The notes under the pieces: model-generated
What the model was told of the DNA's origin: nothing
Database searches by the model: none
Seen by the model: the letters and a program-made list of their open reading frames with translations, nothing else
NCBI GenBank assembly: GCA_942491345.1
Contig: CALOAN010000048.1
Coordinates: forward strand, 62,001 to 126,000
Source of the DNA: JAHEEL01 sp942491345
GTDB lineage: Bacteria > Actinomycetota > Acidimicrobiia > Spongiisociales > UBA5794
Length of the DNA stretch: 64,000 bases
Direction: 5' to 3'
In this document: positions 58,755 to 64,000 of the stretch, in pieces
Numbering within the stretch: the stretch's first letter is position 1
How the letters are laid out: the number at the start of each line of letters is the position of its first letter
Translations under genes and position numbers: made by a program

Positions 58755-60886
58755 GCGCCTTCGTGGCTACCGAGCGGAAGGTAGGCCTTCTCCGCGTAGT
58801 CGATGAGCATGCGGTGGGTGGTGAACTGCGAAAGCCCAGTGATCATCGACGCCTTCATCATCGCGATCCAGGATCGGGGAAGGCCGAGGTCGTCACGGTC
58901 GTAGTAGGCCGGCACAACCTCGGACTCCAGGAGTTGATACAGCAAATCGGCGTCAGCCTCGTCCGAGGTCGATTCCTCCCCGAAGCCCCAGCCGTTGGTG
59001 CCGTCGTACCCCTCGACCCACCAGCCGTCGAGCACGCTGAGATTCAACGCGCCGTTGGCAGCGGCCTTCATGCCGGAGGTCCCGCTCGCCTCGCGAGGCG
59101 GCCGCGGGGTGTTCAGCCACACGTCCGCCCCGGTGACGAGCGTTCGGCCAAGCCGAAGGTTGTAGTCCTCTATGAAGAACAAGTGACCCCTGAATGCTCC
59201 ACTCTGCGAGAGTTCGAACACGTTCTTGATCAGTGCCTGGCCTTCGCGATCGGCAGGATGGGCCTTGCCGGCGAAGACGAGCTGTGCTGGGCGATCGGGA
59301 TTCTTGAGGATTGCCTCGAGCCGTGCTGGATCGGTGAAGAGGATCCCTGCCCGTTTGTAGCTCGTGAATCGCCGTGCGAATGCGATCGTAAGGCGGTCCG
59401 AGGGAAGCTGGTCGTCGAGCCACCGAAGCTGGCGCGGGCCGTGGCCGTGCCTGGCGTACTCCTCGCGGAGGCGTTTCCTGAGGCGACGCGTCATCAGCTC
59501 CCGCTGTGCACCGTGGGCCCGCCACACCTTGCCATCGTCGATGTTCTGGATGGCTTCCCACGTCTCAGGTTCATGGATGCGGTCAAACCAGTTGAGACCG
59601 ACCCCTTCGTTCAAGAGGCGGCGAATGGCGTGGCCGAGCCACGTCGCCGGATGGATCCCGTTGGTCACCGCGAGCGCCGGACCTCCGATCAGGCTTCCCC
59701 AGTCCTGCGAGACTACGTCTGCATGCCGGACCGACACGCCGTTCGTGCGGTCAGCAAGCCGGATGGCCAACGCTCCCATGTCGAAGACGGAGCCATCATC
59801 GTCTCGACCTCGCGCGAGGTCGAGCTGGTCCTCCGTGTCGATGCCGTCAATGGTTCCCGCGAGCGCCTTGGCGACCATCGAGGGGTCGAACGTCTCGTTG
59901 CCGGCGGGGACGGGCGTGTGGAGCGTGAACAACGTTCGATCTGCGACCGCTTGCTTCGCCGTCTCGAGATCGGCGCCTTCCTCGAGCTCCCACGACAGAC
60001 GCTCAAAGACGCTGAGGGCCGAGTGGCCCTCGTTGATGTGCCAAACGGCTGGGTCGATTCCGAGGGCGCGAAGCACACGGGCTCCGCCGATGCCGAGCAC
60101 GGCCTCTTGAGCGAAGCGAGCCTCCCGCCCGCGAACGTACAAGATGTGGGTGATCGGCCGGTCAGCGGGGTCGTTGTCGGGGAGGTCGGTGTCGAGGAGC
60201 ACCAGCGGCACTCGCCCAACGTCGACTCGCCACGCACCAACGGCCACGTCGCGGCCGTTGAGGCTGACGGAGACCCGCAGCGGTTGCCCGCTGTGGGGAT
60301 CCAACACCTCGCGAATTGGGCGTCGCCGCATCTCGAGTCGCTGGTAGGTGTGCTGCTGCCATCCATTCGGATCAACGGCTTGGCGGAAGAAGCCGCGACG
60401 GTAGAGGAGGCCGACCGCCAAGAGCGGAATCCCGAGGTCCGATGCCGATTTGACGTGATCTCCCGCCAGCACGCCGAGGCCGCCCGAATAGAAGGGGAGC
60501 TTCTCATTGATCCCATACTCGGCGCACAGGTACGCGACGGGACCATCGAGCTCGAGTCCGTGGTTGGTATCGAACCAGGTCTGGTCGTTGTCGAGGTAGT
60601 AGTCGAAGCGCTCGACGGCCTCAACGTACAGCTCCGTGAAGCTGCCGCTGGCCTCGAGGGCTTCCCACGTTGATGGTTCCACAACCTGCAGCAGTCCGAT
60701 GGGATTCGGCGACGCGGACCATACCTGCGGGTCGATCCTTCCCCACAGCTCCCGCGCGACCGGATCCCATGACCACCAGAGGTTGTAGGCGATGTCGTAG
60801 AGCCGGTTGAACGGCCTCGGAATTCCCAGAGAGGCTTTGGGTCCGGTCGGGATGGACGCGCTGAGTTGGGCGCGACGATCGATCAT
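58751..60886 (-). CDS. glgP: alpha-glucan phosphorylase
   Basis: 711 residues from the ATG at 60886, with AAGGAGT 7 bases upstream. AYNLWWSWDPVARELW (~33-48) is the DUF3417 N-terminal domain of the short actinobacterial GlgP. CAEYGINEKLPFYSGGLGVLAGD (~117-139), HINEGHSA and REASGTSGMKAAANG (PLP region, ~594-608) show the phosphorylase fold. It releases glucose 1-phosphate from glycogen. Confidence 0.93.
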   Translation of the reverse strand: MIDRRAQLSASIPTGPKASLGIPRPFNRLYDIAYNLWWSWDPVARELWGRIDPQVWSASPNPIGLLQVVEPSTWEALEASGSFTELYVEAVERFDYYLDNDQTWFDTNHGLELDGPVAYLCAEYGINEKLPFYSGGLGVLAGDHVKSASDLGIPLLAVGLLYRRGFFRQAVDPNGWQQHTYQRLEMRRRPIREVLDPHSGQPLRVSVSLNGRDVAVGAWRVDVGRVPLVLLDTDLPDNDPADRPITHILYVRGREARFAQEAVLGIGGARVLRALGIDPAVWHINEGHSALSVFERLSWELEEGADLETAKQAVADRTLFTLHTPVPAGNETFDPSMVAKALAGTIDGIDTEDQLDLARGRDDDGSVFDMGALAIRLADRTNGVSVRHADVVSQDWGSLIGGPALAVTNGIHPATWLGHAIRRLLNEGVGLNWFDRIHEPETWEAIQNIDDGKVWRAHGAQRELMTRRLRKRLREEYARHGHGPRQLRWLDDQLPSDRLTIAFARRFTSYKRAGILFTDPARLEAILKNPDRPAQLVFAGKAHPADREGQALIKNVFELSQSGAFRGHLFFIEDYNLRLGRTLVTGADVWLNTPRPPREASGTSGMKAAANGALNLSVLDGWWVEGYDGTNGWGFGEESTSDEADADLLYQLLESEVVPAYYDRDDLGLPRSWIAMMKASMITGLSQFTTHRMLIDYAEKAYLPLGSHEGA

Positions 60887-60995
60887 CTTCGGTACTCCTT
60901 GTGAGGTGGCGATGAGGCTAGCGTTATTCGCTCTCTTGAAACCCTGATGCCGGGGTCGGGGTCGATACACCGATTCGAAGCGGAGATGAACGACG

Positions 60996-61928
60996 ATGTC
61001 GCGGTACGCCATTCTTTTTCCAGGCCAGGGCAGCCAACGAGTAGGCATGGGAGCCGACCTGTTCTCCGCGCATCGCGAACTCCTTGGGGAACCGGCCGAC
61101 CGCATTGTTGGATGGTCGATCGAAGCACTCGTCGGCGAAGGGCCGCAGGAGACCCTGACACTCACCGAACATGCACAGCCCGCTCTCTACGCCGTTTCGT
61201 ATGCGCTCTGGCACGCCTTGAAATCCGCCGGCGTTGTGCCACCCGCGGCCACCGCCGGGCATTCGCTTGGCGAGTACACCGCGCTGGCTGCAAGCGGCGC
61301 CGTCACCTATCAAGCTGGGCTTGCGCTCGTCGCTGAACGCGGTCGGGCGATGGCTGCAGCCGCTGCGACCGGCGAGCCATCGGGCATGGCTGCGCTCATC
61401 GGGGCCGATCTCGCGCACGCGGAAGCGCTCGCTTCCGACCGGCGTCGGGACGGAGGTCGGCTCTGGGTGGCCAATGTGAACGCTCCTTCGCAGATCGTGC
61501 TCGCCGGCGCCGAAACCGATATCGAGTGGCTCACCGAAAACGCACGATCGCTCGGGATCCGTCGAGCGATCCCACTCGCCGTTGCGGGGGCCTTCCACTC
61601 ACCCTTCATGGCATCCGCCGCCGAACGCCTCGAAACGGCGCTTGACGGAACTGACTTCTCGCGTCCCGAGTTTCCCGTGTACGCCAACACGACCGCTCGA
61701 CCCGTTGCGGATCCCGCCCGGCAACTGGCCGAGCAGCTGGTTCGGCCGGTCCAGTTCGCGCAGACGCTCGAGCACATGGCGGAGGACGGCATCACGACGT
61801 TTGTCCATATCGGGCCGGGAGATGTGACGGCGGGCCTTGTCAAACGGGCGCTGCCCGATGCCAGCGTGCACGTCGTTTCGAATCTCGAAGATGTCGCCGC
61901 TGTGGCAACAGACCCCTCCATACAATGA
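60996..61928 (+). CDS. fabD: malonyl-CoA:ACP transacylase
   Basis: 310 residues. ILFPGQGSQRVGMG (6-19), GHSLGEYTALAASG (~88-101, catalytic Ser) and AGAFHSPFM (~195-203, His). It loads malonate onto ACP, first gene of fabD-fabH-fabG-acpP. It overlaps fabH by four bases. Confidence 0.95.
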   Translation: MSRYAILFPGQGSQRVGMGADLFSAHRELLGEPADRIVGWSIEALVGEGPQETLTLTEHAQPALYAVSYALWHALKSAGVVPPAATAGHSLGEYTALAASGAVTYQAGLALVAERGRAMAAAAATGEPSGMAALIGADLAHAEALASDRRRDGGRLWVANVNAPSQIVLAGAETDIEWLTENARSLGIRRAIPLAVAGAFHSPFMASAAERLETALDGTDFSRPEFPVYANTTARPVADPARQLAEQLVRPVQFAQTLEHMAEDGITTFVHIGPGDVTAGLVKRALPDASVHVVSNLEDVAAVATDPSIQ

Positions 61929-63016
61929 CCGACCTGACGCGAGAGGCAACGACGATGCAACGAATGACAATCACCGGCTGGGGCCGCTGCACTCCCGAGG
62001 GTGTGGTCACCAACGACGACCTCGCAACGGTGATAGACACGTCCGACGAGTGGATCGCGACGCGGTCGGGCATTCGCCAGCGCAGGGTCTCGCATGTAGA
62101 CAACTCCGACCTCGCGACCGTCGCCGCGCGACAGGCGCTCGCCGGTGCCGGGCTGGAGCCGACCGATATCGACTACATCTTGGTCGCGACATGCACCCCC
62201 GATCGATTCATCCCTGCGATGGCATGCCATGTGCAGGCGAAGCTTGGCGCCGTGAACGCAGCGGCGACCGATACAAACGCCGGATGTACCGGGTTCATCT
62301 ACGGTCTCAACCTCGCCAATGGCCTCATCGCCACCGGCTCCGCCCGGCGCGTTCTGCTGATCGGATCCGAGCGTCTCACGTCATTCCTGGATCTCGATCG
62401 CCGTGACACGGCGGTGCTCTTCGCCGATGGCGCCGGCGCAGTGATTCTCGAGGCTACCGAAGGAGACGACGGCCTCCAGTCCATCAACGTGGGTTCCGAC
62501 GGGCGCCTTGCAGACACCTTGACGGTCGAAGGCGCCGGATCCTCCTGGATGGACATTCCCACGCCGGTCCGGGTCGTCATGGACGGCCGGGAGGTGTTTC
62601 GAAACGCCGTTGTCGGGATGGGTGCCGCCGCCCAACGTGCCGTTGAGGAGGCGGGCTGGGAGGTAGACGACGTCGATCTCCTGATCCCGCACCAGGCGAA
62701 CCTTCGGATCATCGACGCCACTGCGAAACGCCTCGGACTCGAAGAGGATCAGGTGTACACCAACATCCAGTACTACGGGAACACCTCGGCGGCGTCGATC
62801 CCGATTGCGCTCGCTGAAGCCCTCGAAACCGGACGTATCACGCCGGGGGCGAAGGTCGTGCTGGTTGCGTTTGGAGCCGGCCTTACGTGGGGTGCAGCCG
62901 CGATTCAATGGGGCGAACGGGTCGAACCTGTAGCAGTAAGTGACGCTACCTTGCCGCCGAGCGACCGAACGGGCCTTCAGATCATGACAGACCGCCAGCG
63001 GGAACGGCTCTCATGA
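61925..63016 (+). CDS. fabH: beta-ketoacyl-ACP synthase III
   Basis: 363 residues from the overlapping ATG; an ATG at 61955 with GAGAGGC upstream may be the true start. TNAGCTGFIYGL (~119-130) holds the catalytic Cys, PHQANLRII the His and YYGNTSAASIP the Asn. It starts fatty acid chains from acyl-CoA and malonyl-ACP. A ~25-residue extra tail follows the usual end. Confidence 0.94.
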   Translation: MTDLTREATTMQRMTITGWGRCTPEGVVTNDDLATVIDTSDEWIATRSGIRQRRVSHVDNSDLATVAARQALAGAGLEPTDIDYILVATCTPDRFIPAMACHVQAKLGAVNAAATDTNAGCTGFIYGLNLANGLIATGSARRVLLIGSERLTSFLDLDRRDTAVLFADGAGAVILEATEGDDGLQSINVGSDGRLADTLTVEGAGSSWMDIPTPVRVVMDGREVFRNAVVGMGAAAQRAVEEAGWEVDDVDLLIPHQANLRIIDATAKRLGLEEDQVYTNIQYYGNTSAASIPIALAEALETGRITPGAKVVLVAFGAGLTWGAAAIQWGERVEPVAVSDATLPPSDRTGLQIMTDRQRERLS

Positions 63017-63747
63017 GCCACGTTGCGCTCGTCACAGGCGGATCTCGTGGAATCGGCAGGGCCATTGCGATGCGCCTCGCACGTGACGGTCATTCCGTCG
63101 CAGTGAACTATGCCGCGAACGTGTCCGCGGCCGACGAAGTGGTCGCAGCGATCACCGGGGCCGGAGGCGCTGCGATCGCCATCCAGGCCGATGTTGGTGA
63201 CACCGAGGCCGTCACCGCCATGTTCGGCGAGATCGAGGAACGGCTCGGTCGAGTGGCCATCCTCGTCAACAACGCAGGCATCACGCGTGACGACCTGCTG
63301 ATGCGGATGGGTCCCGACGCCTGGGACGAAGTGATCAAAACCAACCTTCGGTCGGTCTACCTCTGCACCCGGGCTGCGATGCGGGGCATGCTGCGTATGA
63401 AGTGGGGGCGGATCATCTCCGTGAGTTCCGTGTCCGGGATCTCAGGAAACCCCGGCCAAGCGAACTACGCTGCCTCAAAGGCGGCGATCATCGGGTTCTC
63501 GAAATCGGTCGCTCGCGAAATAGGATCCCGGAACATCACGGTCAACGTGGTTGCGCCCGGCTTCATCGAGACGGACATGACCGAGGAGCTCGGACCGGAC
63601 GTCGCTGAAGAGGTAGCTCGGAGAGTCGCCCTGGGACGGCTCGGAAAACCCGAAGAGATCGCGGCGGCGGTGGGCTATCTTGCCTCCGGCGAAGCGGCGT
63701 ACGTAACGGGTCAGACGCTCGTCGTCGACGGCGGGCTGGCCCTGTAG
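63013..63747 (+). CDS. fabG: 3-oxoacyl-ACP reductase
   Basis: 244 residues. TGGSRGIGRAIAMRLA (8-23), NNAG (~86), YAASKAAIIGF (Tyr/Lys, ~149-159) and VAPGFIETDMTEEL. It reduces 3-oxoacyl-ACP with NADPH. Overlaps fabH by four bases. Confidence 0.95.
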   Translation: MSHVALVTGGSRGIGRAIAMRLARDGHSVAVNYAANVSAADEVVAAITGAGGAAIAIQADVGDTEAVTAMFGEIEERLGRVAILVNNAGITRDDLLMRMGPDAWDEVIKTNLRSVYLCTRAAMRGMLRMKWGRIISVSSVSGISGNPGQANYAASKAAIIGFSKSVAREIGSRNITVNVVAPGFIETDMTEELGPDVAEEVARRVALGRLGKPEEIAAAVGYLASGEAAYVTGQTLVVDGGLAL

Positions 63748-63771
63748 GAAGGCCACAAGGAGGCTCAACGA

Positions 63772-64000
63772 ATGGACCGGACAGAGATCGAAGCAAAGCT
63801 GACCGACCTGCTCGTCGACGAGCTCGGCATCGAGCGTGACGACATCACGACCGATGCCAAGTTCGAAGAAGACCTGGATGTCGATTCGCTTGGTGTTGTG
63901 GAACTGCTGATGGCGCTCGAAGACAACTTCGGCGTGAAGATCCCGGACGAGGAAGCTGAGCAGATCACGACGGTTGGGGAAGCTGTCGATCTCGTGGAGC
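63772..64000 (+). CDS. acpP: acyl carrier protein, 3' end beyond window
   Basis: 76 residues to the edge. An AAGGAGG site precedes the ATG. DVDSLGVVELLMALEDNFGV holds the phosphopantetheine Ser of DSL, and IPDEEAEQITTVGEAVDLV is helix III. It carries the growing acyl chain for the preceding enzymes. Only the last few residues should be missing. Confidence 0.95.
   Translation, partial: MDRTEIEAKLTDLLVDELGIERDDITTDAKFEEDLDVDSLGVVELLMALEDNFGVKIPDEEAEQITTVGEAVDLVE

Overview
The window joins two very different kinds of DNA. Positions 1-8977 and 31429-64000 are GC-rich, densely packed chromosome of an actinobacterium. F420/LLM-type oxidoreductase, actinobacterial-style DEDDh exonuclease, a split pntA and an archaeal-type SAM synthetase fit an Acidimicrobiia-like lineage, but that placement is inference. 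Positions 8978-31428 (about 22.4 kb) are very AT-rich, use AGGAGG-type ribosome sites and AT-rich codons, and encode proteins typical of Clostridia (Clostridioides/Peptostreptococcaceae-like, by inference).

The AT-rich block reads as a complete circular plasmid opened inside its own serine-resolvase gene. The resolvase N-terminus lies at the left edge and its C-terminus at the right edge, in the same orientation and able to rejoin with about one codon missing. The block sits inside an actinobacterial zinc alcohol dehydrogenase gene, whose 5' and 3' parts flank it and which has lost roughly 17-20 codons. It is either a remarkable plasmid capture or a chimeric assembly; the sequence alone cannot decide.

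Plasmid layout: resolvase; secreted stalk-domain protein; a cassette running leftward from about 13.87 kb (two-piece TcdR/UviA-like sigma factor, UviB/BhlA holin, LysM amidase); membrane and small proteins; tyrosine recombinase beside GC-rich cruciforms; Rep_3 initiator with 22-bp iterons; two paralogous HTH plus ribbon-helix-helix-like DNA-binding proteins with repeat arrays inside or beside their genes; a 432-aa leaderless candidate bacteriocin; a three-gene nuclease module; an Abi_2/HEPN abortive-infection gene. The main discovery candidate is a regulon. The same promoter, GGTTGATT-N17-CTCTTATA, stands upstream of the split-sigma/holin/amidase operon, of a 138-aa unknown gene, and of the candidate bacteriocin. 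This suggests a UviAB-like bacteriocin synthesis-and-lysis system run by a two-subunit sigma factor.

Left chromosome: DEDDh exonuclease, DsbA-like protein, SpoU methyltransferase, TPM-domain protein, SAM synthetase, nitroreductase, and the proton-translocating transhydrogenase operon pntA1-pntA2-pntB. Right chromosome: a decayed DUF222/HNH gene, SDR, DapA-like aldolase, gnd, M1 peptidase lipoprotein, the branched-chain operon ilvB-ilvN-ilvC-leuA-leuB preceded by a Val-Val-Leu-Ile leader peptide and attenuator, an NYN-domain protein, LLM oxidoreductase with hypA, an IS3-type insertion sequence, a YCII/ArsR pair with its operator, queG, phosphoesterase/methyltransferase, an ArsA-like ATPase cluster, a beta-propeller lipoprotein, ROK kinase, aminotransferase, glycogen phosphorylase, and the start of a fatty-acid synthesis operon fabD-fabH-fabG-acpP that runs off the window.
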